From NCBI GenBank assembly GCA_029204225.1, contig CM055102.1, positions 24,955,390 to 25,019,389 of the forward strand: DNA of 64,000 nt, written 5' to 3'. The DNA is from Diphasiastrum complanatum. Its lineage: Eukaryota; Streptophyta; Lycopodiopsida; Lycopodiales; Lycopodiaceae. Positions 10,971 through 22,888 of this stretch are shown piece by piece. The notes beneath the pieces were generated by a model. It was not told the DNA's origin and searched no databases. It saw nothing but the letters and a program-made list of their open reading frames with translations. Position 1 is the first letter of the stretch. Each line of letters opens with the position of its first letter. A program made the position numbers and the translations under genes.

Positions 10971-11215
10971 CATCTAGCTGCCACCACAAATAGCGCAGTA
11001 GCACACGTCAGTAGATGTGCTTTACAAACGTTCACTGGGTTTGCACACCAGAGGTTCAGTAGCATGTCAGTAGCGCCGCCGCCATCAGATTAACTCCTTG
11101 CATATCCAATTCCTCCCACACCTACATTTCATGACCATCGATTGACTGCACATCTGAGGCACATCTGAGGTTCACAATATGCAACATGCCTAGTTGACAC
11201 TCCTCATGCAATGAT
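10971..11215 (+). repeat. Dispersed repeat, copy 1 (related to 14805-15165)
   Basis: Shares with 14805-15165 the blocks ttgggtttgcacacca / actgggtttgcacacca, agtagc.ccgccgccatca, ttgcatat, gaccatcgattgactg.acatctgag and ttcaca.tatgc.acatg. The shared order over more than 200 bp shows two diverged copies of one non-coding repeat family. Confidence 0.7.
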
Positions 11216-11340
11216 TCTCCTATAATCATGCCCACCACAAGTGTCTCACGCTCTTCAATCACTTAACTGCTTGAAACCCAATGACATCGACAATTGCAGC
11301 CTTCAAAGCTACACTCCAAGCTTCTCTAATTGCTTGGCCC

Positions 11341-11685
11341 TGTTGGTGTCAAGCAAAACAAGAGATGTGTTTGCTGACGTCAACAATCTGCCTTCCCCAC
11401 ATTTCCTATGTGGCGATCCCAAGTAGTCGTTTCTTGGCATGTAGGCGCTCCTCCTTTTCCTATAAAGGAGAGGCACATAGAGGATTACCACAATCAATCC
11501 AAACAGTAGAACTAGCTTTGTATTCTCATATGTTTTACATTCTATGTGAATCTTTGTTTTAGCAACGTTCTTGTTGTTCTATCTCTTTGCAATTGGATGG
11601 ATATAATGTAGGAAGTCATTAGCCTTTACTATTCTAGCTTTCTCTGTCTGCGCTCCCTTGGTTTCTAGCACTGATCTTCTCATAT
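11341..11685 (+). repeat. 5' LTR of the non-autonomous element
   Basis: About 90% similar to 12418-12740 by eye. Homology is lost after ctcatata at about 11685. What follows (to about 11885) is CT-rich and includes three copies of ccaacgctctctc (about 11778-11822). Confidence 0.7.
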
Positions 11686-12417
11686 ACCTCTCTCTGAGAT
11701 CCATGTCTCTCTCTACGTTGCAGGTGCCTGTGATGCAACAGATTCTATTGGCCTCTCTCTCAATGCATCTGTCATGCCAACGCTCTCTCCAGCCAACGCT
11801 CTCTCCAGCCAACGCTCTCTCGAACGTGCTCTTGCTCAACTCCTCTCTCTGATGTTCACGTTCTCTTCTGTAGCTGATGCAATGAGTTCTATCAGAGCTC
11901 CATTTCCTTGAACTGTGAATATCAAATTGCAGCAGAAGCGTGGAAGGAAGATGGCAGCTGGATCAAAGCTTAATCATAAAAGAAGGCAACGGTCAGGAGC
12001 AAACCGAGGATCATTATCTTGAAGAAACCAAATTGGATCACAAACTACTTCAAGCCAAAGACAACTGAATAATTGGATTGGTCTTCAATTGACAATTCTG
12101 TACATGAAAGATTGGTAACCGAGATCTGGCATCTTCAGTAAACATCTACATCAGCACTCATCAGAGCATTCAAGTTTTGAATGTGAAATTGATCTTCTAT
12201 AGCTTCAAATTCGTGTTAATGCATGATAATTGCACTTTATGTAAAGGGTGGACTTGTACGCAAAGGGCATGCAATATGCATGTATAGGGTGTGCAAGACA
12301 TATACATGGGGCATAAAGGGGCACAAAAGATCATGAGAGACACTTAGGTGAATCATAAGAAGCATTTGATGGTCATATAATTCTATTTGTAATAGATGTT
12401 TTGCTTGTGGGAGGGAT

Positions 12418-12752
12418 TGTTGGTGTCAAGCAAAATAAGAGATGTGTTTGCTGACGCCAGCAATCTACCTTCCCCACATTTCCTATGTGGCAATCCAAGG
12501 CATTCATTTCTTGGCATGTAGACGTTCCTCCTTTTCCTATAAAGGAGAGGCACGTAGAGGATTACTGCAATCCTTTGTATTCTCATCTGTTTTACATTCT
12601 ATGTAAGTCTTTGTTTTAGCAACGTTCTTGTTGTTCTATCTCTTTGCAATTGGATGGATATAACATAGGAAGTCAGCAGTCTTTACTGTTCTATCTTTCT
12701 CTGTCTACGCTCCCTTGGTTTCTAGCAGCTGATCTTCTCATATAATCCAACA
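12418..12752 (+). repeat. 3' LTR of the non-autonomous element
   Basis: Starts TGTTGGTGTC after a purine tract and ends TCCAACA. It carries the TATA-like cctataaagg at about 12536-12545. Confidence 0.7.
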
Positions 12753-13200
12753 GGCCCTTCAAGCAACCAACGTTGCCTTCCAAGCTCCTCTTGCTTCGTC
12801 CTTCAAGCAAATGCTCGCTTCTCAACGTCAATACAACCACCACAGAGCTGCCACTCCACGGACTTCGTATACATGTATATTATATACAACATCACAACAT
12901 GCTTGCCAGGATAGCTAAATCCAGAATCTTGCCAAGAAGATCCCTTATTTGGTCACTCACCTTATAACGTTAACCACTTAACCGATAAAACTTGTGCCAC
13001 TTTAATGACTAGCTCAGACCACTACTTTATGTGGTCATCCATCGCCTATTTACAGGTCCTATGTTATGTTTACACTTGGTCTGTGACCAGTGACCTATGC
13101 ACAGATCCAGATATGTATTGGGCATAACTCCCAACACGAATGAGTTTGCCTCCATCATGTTTGATTATATCATGTGAATTGCATTTCCACGGTAGTTCTG

Positions 13201-13330
13201 TGATCGTTCATACTCTTCCTACTCACGTGCAGCTTAGTGCAAAGGCAGTCTATCAGGAATCCTTGTGATCATTCATACTCTTCCTATTAACGTGCAGCTT
13301 AGTGCAAAGGCAGTCTACCAGGAATCCTTG
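13201..13330 (+). repeat. 65-bp perfect-period tandem duplication
   Basis: 13201-13265 and 13266-13330 are both tgatc(g/a)ttcatactcttcc...caggaatccttg with four or five differences. Non-coding. Confidence 0.9.
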
Positions 13331-13584
13331 ACGACAGGGAACTATGGCATGATGTCATGAGAAATTGCATGTACCAATCTTGCCATTTCAATGTGTATTA
13401 TATTATCTATCAGCAATTCTAGCCAGGTGCACAAAAAAGATATACGGGAATAAAAAACAGATGAAATAGGAATTGTAAGCTATGCAGATTATATTGGACA
13501 CCTTGGACACAGCTGCTTGGGAGGTCTGAAATTGTTTTCATTAGAATAAACAAGACTCATGCAACAATGATAACCTGGTTGCTC

Positions 13585-13695
<111 letters not shown>

Positions 13696-13786
13696 TACAT
13701 TGAGTGAGCAGATAAAACAATGCTTATGTAGCTTGCAACATCGATTGTAGAAGATGTTGTGTCTGTGTGCAAGAGATAGCAGAAAA

Positions 13787-14053
13787 TCAATCCAAGCATG
13801 AATTCTGTAATGCCTCTGATTCATGTTGTAACTGGAAAGTAGGATCTATGCAAAGGCCATGGAAGGACCGATTTGTAGATGATTCCCTAGGAGCAAACTC
13901 TTCACAAAACTCCTTCATGTAAATTGGCAGCATGACGTGCAAAAGAGCCAGAAAAAGGAAAGCTAGAGCCTGATAGTCAACTTCAGGATGAGCACGAGCT
14001 ATATGAGTCAAGTATGGAATGCAATAAATGGAGAGAATCAGATAATTGTTCAT
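13787..14053 (-). CDS. Hypothetical minus-strand exon-like frame with two hydrophobic segments
   Basis: An 88-codon frame with fairly protein-like composition. LILSIYCIPYLTHIARA and ALAFLFLALLHVMLPIYM look like membrane-facing helices and are followed by an acidic-aromatic KEFCEEFAP stretch. I do not recognise a family. It could be one exon of a decayed minus-strand gene; no partner exon was found within 1 kb. It could also be chance. Confidence 0.2.
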   Translation of the reverse strand: MNNYLILSIYCIPYLTHIARAHPEVDYQALAFLFLALLHVMLPIYMKEFCEEFAPRESSTNRSFHGLCIDPTFQLQHESEALQNSCLD

Positions 14054-14804
14054 CCGTCTATGAAGTACCAGTAATTGTCGTAGTTAATGCTCAAGAGATG
14101 CTTGCCCTTCATCTTTGGCTACTCGGCCACTCCACTGGAAGATGCTTCCGGATGCGATTTCGTGGGGTTCCTTGTACTAGATGATTGCGATGTTGATGCG
14201 TAGAAACTTTCGTTCCTTTAGCTTGGGTTTGTGAGAAGTTGAAAGTGGAAATGGTAGGAGAAACATATCAAATAAATCAACAGGTAGAAGCAATGATCGC
14301 ACGGCCAGTACAAATCATAAGTAAAGAAGGTCACAATAAAAAAAAACTTTCTTAAACTAAACTATGAGGACGTCTTGAGTGCCTGGTCAGATCGGGGATG
14401 CTTCTGGACAAACATAAAACAAAAACGTCTAATGCAAGCGATAAACAGGCATTGCAAAAGCAACCTGAATCTTCAAGACTGAAAGTATGTAAATCCTTAT
14501 CATCCAATTTAAGAAAAGCTTGTAATCAATGTAATCAACTCTTTGAAACCATGTAACGTACCAGCTAATCTGAATTGGTAGGCGCATGCTTGAGCGCCTC
14601 CTCGCTCATTATATTTGTGCAGATGCTCAGAAAATAGCCCGTCATGAAAGTATTCAAAGTAGATCTGTGGGAGCGAAATTACATGCAATGGAATTCAGAG
14701 GTTGGATTTCAAATGAATACTTTGAAAAGGACCGCAAAGGCTATGAGAGTATATTACACAACAATAACCCAACAATAACCCATAGAACATAGAAAGCGAT
14801 TGTA
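14054..14804. other. No gene recognised
   Basis: Mixed-composition DNA. The 68-codon frame at 14586-14792 has no recognisable motif. Confidence 0.35.
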
Positions 14805-15199
14805 ACAACGAATGCCACCCATAATATCTGCCCGCCGCCACAGCACCACAACTGGAGTATCACGTAAGTAGCTCTGCTCTACCAGCATTCATTGGGTTTG
14901 CACACCACAGGCTCCCCCAGCACACGCCAGTATCAGTAGCTCCGCCGCCATCACCTTAACTTCTTGCATATCGTGTTCTCTGGGCGTGAAGAGTGTGCCA
15001 CATGTATCATGGCTGGCCGTCGATTTGCTACACATGTGAAGATCACAATATGACACATGGGTCTCTTTCACCAAGGAGCTTAAAGTTGGCCAGAGGCAGC
15101 GTGCCATATGTATCATGCTTGACCATCGATTGACTGTACATCTGAGGTTCACAGTATGCCACATGACTAGTCTCTTTGAGCAACGAGCTTAAAGTTGCC
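14805..15199 (+). repeat. Dispersed repeat copy 2 with an internal ~105-bp tandem duplication
   Basis: Homologous to 10971-11215. In addition, 14996-15094 and 15107-15199 repeat each other: gccacatgtatcatg / gccatatgtatcatg, ccgtcgattt / ccatcgattg, gagcttaaagttg at both ends. Non-coding. Confidence 0.7.
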
Positions 15200-15850
15200 A
15201 TAGGACAAAATTGTAAAAAAATTATACTTTTCTATCACCCTGTGTTCTATTGATAATTATGATACTGATTAGAATTTCAGTTTGTTTATATTTTAATAAT
15301 CGAAATCATAAATCTAAAAAAATGTGTTTGAAATCACTGCAAATGTATATAAATTGGAAAAATATATTTGATATAGATTCAATTATGTTATAAATTTTGA
15401 TGAATTAAATATGTAATGTTTTATCATTGCCAATTATATATTGGAGATGATCATATTCTTTTACTTGTTATTCTAATGATTGTTTTAATACAATCAAACT
15501 GAAAAATAGTTTCTAAATTGACAAGAATAAGACTAAAAAAAGAGTAATTCATTTTACAACTTTTTGTTCGCTTCAATTAATTTTAATTAGATATCCCATT
15601 ATTTGAAATTGTGTTGATTGTTTAGCGTTAGAATTTTAAATTTAAGTAGGATTTTATGAGTTTTAAATTTTAGTAATTGTTTCAATTTATATTAAAAATG
15701 TTAGTTTTCTATTATTGCATGTTAAAAAATGTGTTTATTCACAATTTCATACACAATTTGAATGGATGAAGAATTTTAGGTTTTTTAATTTTTTGGATAA
15801 AAAATAATGTGCATGTTTTTAAAATAGACTGAAAAGTGCCAAATTTTAAC
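15200..15850. other. AT-rich tract, no gene
   Basis: Strongly AT-rich, with poly-T/poly-A runs and stop codons in all frames. Confidence 0.5.
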
Positions 15851-16377
15851 AAGAATTTTTTTGAGTAATCTGCAACATTACTCGTTTGATCCGCAACGGT
15901 GTAAGAGCAAGCATTCTGATGGTGAGAAAGATTGGCACCTTCCACATAAAGGTGACCAGACCCGAACAAGGAACAATGAGGCGAGGAGAAGAAGATAGAG
16001 AAACTAAAAGAAAGGAAAAAACATGGTGACGAAGATGGGGTGAAAAATATGGCGCCACATGACTGGAGGAAACAAGCAAAGAATCCACAACATCACGATG
16101 AGTCTCACGACGTGTGCATGAAGGGGAAGCGTAGAGAGGTTGGTCCGAAGGCGAAGCATGTCTCTTTTCTCCATGACGAGCAACAGGATTATAATCCTTA
16201 AGCCTCGCTCGTCAAACCTTGCTCTCTTGAAACGTTCAAATTCAAAGAGGAGAATTAAGAGTGGAGACATTCTCCACTTACACCACCAAGGTGTTCCCAT
16301 CCAGTCGCCTCTTCCAAGGAAACATGTTTCCTCGCCAGCCGACCCATTCAACAACTTAATAATAATTTACCATCTCT

Positions 16378-16442
16378 CGAGTCTCTCTCTCTCTCTCCCT
16401 CCACACGTTCCTGGAGAGAAGGCGACTTTAATATTTTAATGA

Positions 16443-16474
<32 letters not shown>

Positions 16475-16887
16475 TCTCTCTTTTGCCAAGTTTGTTATGA
16501 CTGGATAAACGTGTGTGGAAAATTATGCGATCTTGTGATGCGGTAGAGCAAGATTTGCAGCATTGGATTTGATCGGTTTCGAGGAGATCTATTTTTCATT
16601 TCGTTTCCTCGGACGTGCTGACACTGTTATACTCTTCAGATACCGACCAATCTCCTGCACCACTTCGTTGCACTTATTATCGTAAGCTCATCTTACTTCC
16701 TGTAAATATATTGCTGCTGGTGCTTTCTGCGTTTGAGTGTGGTTTGTTTCCTTTTGTAGCAATCTTACCGATGTTTGAATGCGATCATGCACTGGTGAAC
16801 ATTGAGGTTGAGTTTTTAGTTGTAGGACTCGTAATGCCGCTCCAGCACAGGTGAATATCCACTGACTGTAAAGCAGGCGCTGTAAGG
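16378..16887 (+). promoter_or_regulatory. CT-rich upstream / probable 5' leader region of the AAPT gene
   Basis: Two pyrimidine tracts (16380-16400 and 16443-16481, (CT)n) lie about 400-500 bp upstream of the AAPT start codon. CT-rich tracts are common in plant core promoters and 5' leaders. I see no clear TATA box at a fixed spacing. Inferred only; a leader intron is possible (cagcacag|gtgaat near 16850). Confidence 0.35.
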
Positions 16888-18469
16888 ATGGGGTATATTG
16901 GAAAGCATGGCGTGGAGGCATTGCGCAGGTACAAGTACAGTGGAGTAGACAGATCCTATGTTGCAAAGTACGTGTTGCAGCCTTTCTGGAGCCGCTTTGT
17001 CACCATTTTCCCTCTCTGGTTTCCGTGAGTCATTGCCTTTCTTTGCTCCAAATTGTCTCTATCTTTCCTCCTTCATGTCTATTTTATCAATTTTTGGAAT
17101 GCATCTGTAAGGAGTTCTGATTTTTCAGCAACAGATTGTCGAAAACTACGACAAATGTATGCTTGCAAGGGTAGCAGCTAAGAACTGAGCGTTGACGTCG
17201 TATGGCCAAGATTTAGTTTAGGACGGCATTGATGGCATCCCAAATTGCTCATAACAAATGCTGACCATTTTTGTTTCCGCGGTTCCCATTTGTTCTGTCC
17301 GTAATGTTTTTGTCATAGATACTAGATAGCATAAGCATGGTTCGAGCTGATGCTAACTTAATACTCCTTGTTGTATGCTGCCGGACTCTACGGATTTTCA
17401 ACTACCGCAGGCCGAACATGGTAAGTCAAATCTGGCTTTTTTCCTGATCACCAATAGTAGAATAAATCCGCTACATAGAAAAGGTGTTTCATTAGTTGTT
17501 ATAGTCCTTCTGTGATGTATTGAGTCAGTCTAAGATTCAAAGAATTTATGATTTACGGAATAGACATGAGAGCAAGAATTATACCTTTATCATGGTGAGC
17601 TGGAGAATGTGCATAATGATCTGAACAAAATTTTGTTCTTTTGGTTTGGATATCGTTGCAGATTACGTTGATCGGCTTTGGCTTCATCTTGATATCGGCA
17701 TTGTTGAGTTATGTAAGTCCACAATCAGACTACTCTTCCTCACTAAAAGAAAGATAATCACAAAAGTGGACTTCTTACAGTCCATCACTGTAGCTATTTA
17801 TGCAGGCCTCATGGTGCTTTATGACAACACTAGGATTCTGACCAGCTCAGCAGAGTTTTTTCCACATATACAAACTGCTGTTTATCAATGTTGTAATGGA
17901 CTTCCGTACAATGCTAGTTGACACATGACAAAATGGGGACACTTTGTGAAAAATTTGACGGTGACAAGCTTAAATGTAAGATGTGCCGTCAAGATACCAA
18001 ATGGCAGGCTAGCCTTCGCTTCTTTATCTAGTGTGCTAGCCGACTACTAGTAACTTGGTCCGAAGTTTACCACAACTTTCAAAAAAGATAATACATGGAC
18101 CTTAGGAGCTTTAAAAAGGTATTAGTTGTGTGTATCCCTATTTCACCCATAAATTTCTGGATCGGAGATGCTTTTAAATTTTTTTTTTGTACAATAGAAT
18201 GAGTAATGCTTTTTAGATGAGCTTCTGAATTGCGATTTGTGTCTTCATTATCATTTGGTTTAATTTGGTTTGTACTCTCTCCATTATTAATTAGGGCCGT
18301 CTTACCGAATTGAACTTGAATGCTCCAATACAGTTAGAACAATCTTCGGTTCAATTTAGCTAGTAGTAACTTCACATTTGATTGTGATCAGATATATTCG
18401 CCCCATCTTGATAGCCCACCTCCTACATGGGTCCACGTTGCACATGGGCTATTACTATTTCTATACCAG
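16888..18469 (+). CDS. AAPT: AAPT exons 1-4, including a 10-nt microexon
   Basis: Exon 1 (16888-17024) ends ..FPLWFP with donor cc|gtgagt. Exon 2 (17411-17420) is only gccgaacatg between ccgcag and gtaagt, and completes Pro and adds P-N-M. Exon 3 (17662-17712) gives [17 protein letters not shown], a membrane helix. Exon 4 (18392-18469) gives [19 protein letters not shown] and LLLFLYQ, as in plant AAPTs. The introns between them are 386, 241 and 679 bp. The phases (2, 0, 0, 0) close without stops, so the 10-nt exon is needed to keep the frame. Confidence 0.88.
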
Positions 18470-19728
18470 GTTAGTGTCTTTTCTTGATGATTTCGACTTC
18501 GGTTATAAATCATTTCCTAATACCATGTTTTTGAAAATACTAATTTTATGTGCTTTCACTTTGAATGTTACAAGTTCTTTCTCTTTCATCTAGATGATGA
18601 TGCTCAAGGCTTGCCTATGTCTTAGCTTTGGATTTAGTCTAATCACTTCTTTAAGCCACACCAAGACACATTCTCTTTTGATTTCATCAACATGATTTAA
18701 TCTCAGTTAAATAAAGTTGTATTGCTGAACCGATACAAGATGGCATCTTTTCCAAATTTCTAGTGATTGTTTTCATTTTATATCTCTCGATAAAATAATC
18801 TATATTGGTAGCAAAAAAGGTTAGTTAAGATATATTTGTGCATGCTTAGTTTGCTGCAAACTGAAGTAGTTTTTATGTCCTTTCAATAATGGTTGACCGT
18901 TGGTGACTTTGCAATTGCAAGTAGCCACCTAGTGCTTATGTAGGGCTTCTTGCCTTTTCTAGGCCCTTGATCTCTAGCAAGCCTTGGCTTGTTGCTAATT
19001 AAAGTAGGCAACCAATGTCGACAAGAGAGAGAACACCATATGATTATGGTTTGAGGTGGCAAATGAAGGAAGAAATAGTCATGGGAAGACAAGGCCGAAC
19101 GCCAAACAATACTTCTCAAGGAAGAGACTTGGGAGAAAGTGCAGAATAAGTTAGAGCTAGGATAAATTGGAACCAAAGAATCAGGATATGCCACTAGCAG
19201 AACCGGAAGTGTTAAGAAGCTCCTTCATTGCAAATGTGTTCTTTGCTTCCATCTCAAAAGGATCCACCATATTGCCATGTGTCTGTCCCATAAGACCCTA
19301 CTCCCATGCGATGATTTGAAGTATGCCAAAATTTGCACCACCTATACACTGCAAAAAATAAGGTAAAAAAAGCGTCGTGACAAATACTATGATGGCATAA
19401 CATGAGGTACTAAAGTTACTTTCATAGTCAATAAGACATTCATAGTTTTGTACTTCACAAAACGCCACCCTAAATACATTTTGCATGCATTGCAAAAATG
19501 CCGCAAGTAACGTATTATTTTTTGGTAGTATTGAAAAAAACTCCTCTTTGGGTAGACTTACTTGATATGAGAATAAACTATAAAAGAGTGGAGTTAGTTC
19601 TTTAAGACGGGGGGTTGGGACATGCCAAGCAATCCTTAGTACTACTTCATTTGCTCAAAAAAAAACTTCAGTACCAATTAACCTTGCCTAAGCAATTTCA
19701 GTCCTTAGAATGAATGAGGGAATCAGGG

Positions 19729-19787
<59 letters not shown>

Positions 19788-22720
19788 TTTATTAAGTCTT
19801 TTCCATGCCAAAAGGCATATAAGACTAGGAAATGTGCATGCGTATGTGGTAATAGTGGGAGCATATGAAACATCTCCAAAACAATAACGAAAGAAGCATG
19901 TCTAGATACTATAATAAATGCCACCTCACCAAAGGACATAACTGGCGGATCAATCCTTTTTCGAAATACCCTGAAACCTCCCGGTCTCAATAGCCAACTG
20001 ATGGGATGATAAGTGGAGTTGGCCCAATGTGAATCTGAGGCTATGTGATAATCTTGAGTCCAAATACTGTGGCAAAACTGGGAACCCCTGCTATGTCTAG
20101 CTCAATGAAATAAGTCTGATAACTCGATATCTCTAGTCTTATGGGACTTCATTCTCTTGGTGGCCATAAGGACCATATCAGAGGTGAAGAAGGTGAACTT
20201 AGATGGTCGAAGAGAGAAAAAGAAAGACAGAAAGATCTTTATTAATGTCCTTGAAATACCCTAAGGTACATAGGACTGATAATAGGTACATGTCGATTAT
20301 GCACAGTAGGAGCTTAAAAGCTTAATCAAAAGAAACAATAACTACAAATACAGAAACTACATGTGGTGAGAGACTGGCACAATCACTATAAAGTCCTAAT
20401 CCAAGGATCCTACTCTAAGCATGCCAAATCAAGTCTTCATCCAACCGGAATAAAGATTAAGGCCAAAAATTTTCGTGTATTCTACGCACAAACACCTCCT
20501 AAAATGAATCAAAGAATCATTTATAAAGGTTGTGACTTATAAGCAACACATATCATCAATAATAAGATTATATTGTTGATAACGACAACTAACTCAGAAG
20601 GATCACTCCTGACTCTGTTAGCTGTATTGGATTTAGAAAATATTTGAATGTATAGGTGTGGATCCAAAACACCACATTCAATCTGATTCTAATTCCACCT
20701 AGTTCTACAAGCAACTTCTCATAGGGAAATCACTTTTACCTAACGAGAAATTGTCTCTATACAATTCTCATCAATATGCCTATGTTTTTTTTTACCGACT
20801 AGTTTATGCATGCATTAAACCTCAATCCAAGGAATACATTGTAAATCCACAGGATTAGAATTTTGCGTAAAGAAATTATGATCTTACACAATGATTCACA
20901 ACAGAGCATATCTCCAAATTTCATCCCATCTGTAACCATTACTGTTACAACTGAGAATCCTGTACTCAGTTTACTCTAACAGAGTCATTTCTCATAGAGT
21001 ACTATTTTGCAATCAAAATCTCAACCGGAGATTATCTCAAAAGAATATATTGCAAAAGTAAATTTCCTAGTTCTGATACAAACTTGTGATCAACAAACTT
21101 CTCTACTACAAGAGTGTTTTCTAGCTTTCTTCTCTTATATCTTCCGACTAGATATCTACTATAATCCTTAGAGGATTTCTGTAATATCAAAATATCTTAT
21201 CGTTCCCGATTCAAGAAGCAGGTCCTCAACTATTCAAGTAATGGATTCCTCCTGGAATCTTTGATAGATGTTTCTCTGCTCAATTCTTCCTACTTCTCCC
21301 CCTTTTAACAGTCTGGGACGTTGTGCAAGCTAAAATAGCTCGCCCAACGGTTTATCCAGTCAACAACAACTTTCGGGTGTTTTAGTTTTTTTTTTTAATT
21401 GCCGGCTTTTTTTTTTTTTTTATCGATAAGTAGCCCAAGTTGTATAATTTAATGGCTTGTAATTGATTGAATAGATTTTGCATTTGGCTGTTTCTGTTTA
21501 TTGCTTTGATGAAGTTCCAACACACCCTTGCCCAAAGTTTGTAACAATGTGTTAAAAACCTTTAGGGGGGGTCATCACTGTTAGGTGATGCCGGGAGAAT
21601 TTCTGAGGAAACGGGAAAATTCTCCCACCCCACAGGAACTTCACACATATCCATTTGCTTATCTTAACCAAAAAATTACATTTAGTTAAGAATCATTGCG
21701 GGTATAATTTCTCTAACAAAGCAATGTCCAAAAACGTAGTTTTTAACAAACCATAACATGTTATTAAAAATTATACCAATGAACAATGCAAATGGATTTA
21801 AAAAGCGATAACTTGCCAAAAACAAACCCTTTACGTGCATTGAATCAGTTCATTCAATTTTTTGACCCATTATATTCAACAAAAAATTTAACTGCATTAG
21901 CAAAATGATAGTCCGTAATGCCTATAAGTAGCCCATGGAACTTAAAAAAAAAACTGAAAACCGAGAAACCTTACTTCAAAATCATAATTAGCCTGAAACT
22001 TCTAGGGAGCTCATAAATATTATAGAGGGCTCCCATGAGACAAGTTTAAATAGAATGTAACTATTTGCAAGGTAGTCATCGAGTCATATCTTGAGACATA
22101 TATGAAAAAGTCTGCGATGGAGTTGGGTGATTCTAACAACAAAAATGAGACTATGGCATGCCTAGCTAAACTAATGTAGCTCATGATATAGAATGAGACT
22201 ATCAAGCTACTCCATGAGGTTTGAAGGAGGACATGATAGTGGCCAAAGTAGATGAGGGTGCTGATGATGTAGTATTTCAAGATGACTGTCGATGGGCCTT
22301 TGGGTAAGGTGGACTTGGCGTGGCAACATGGTGCCACATCAGAGCGTGCTAGCTGAGATAGAATTTTTGGACTGTTTGTAGGAACATTTGCCTCATCCAC
22401 TCTTTGTGCCATATTCATTTTATGAGTCACCATGGGAGAAGCATGAGTCGATAGGTGGATGCAACATTTCTCTAGCATCGGCCACAGTGATATGGCATGT
22501 GTCACTCCTCAAGTGAAACATATCTTTGATCATCAAATACGATTTCATGAAATGCAACATACTTGGCTGGTTGCAAAAGAGGCAGTAGTAACTCTCTCAA
22601 ACCTCATACTCGAGAGGGCATTGGCAGATAGAATGCTCCTTTGGCTTAGTCACTCCCATGGTACACGTATTGACAGACCTTGTCCTTATTTGGTATCCCT
22701 GGAAGTGCACAACTTCTACC

Positions 22721-22789
<69 letters not shown>

Positions 22790-22853
22790 GAATAGATTTT
22801 ATTAACGTCTTTTGGTACCAAAAGGTACATAAGACAAACAAGAGAGTACAAGC

Positions 22854-22888
<35 letters not shown>

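Larger units (their letters stand above)
11341..12752 (+). mobile_element. Non-autonomous LTR retroelement (TRIM/LARD-like)
   Basis: Two direct repeats, 11341-11685 and 12418-12752, both begin TGTTGGTGTCAAGCAAAA and contain CCTATAAAGGAGAGG, a TATA-box-like core, and ttagcaacgttcttgttgtt. The second ends in TCCAACA at 12752, the inverse of the TGTTGG start, as in LTRs. A purine run gtgggaggga (12406-12415) precedes the second repeat as a polypurine tract. A primer-site-like ctatcagagctcc lies near 11889. No gag or pol is visible between the repeats, only a possible short start MAAGSKL at about 11951. The first LTR's last bases have diverged, or it runs on to about 11885. Confidence 0.72.

Noticed and set aside
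16004-16439. Overlapping frames on both strands upstream of AAPT
   Set aside because: No domain. The region is CT-rich and better explained as promoter or leader.
22020-22505. 161-codon minus-strand frame as a host gene
   Set aside because: No motif recognised. It lies in an AAPT intron, amid retroposon ends.
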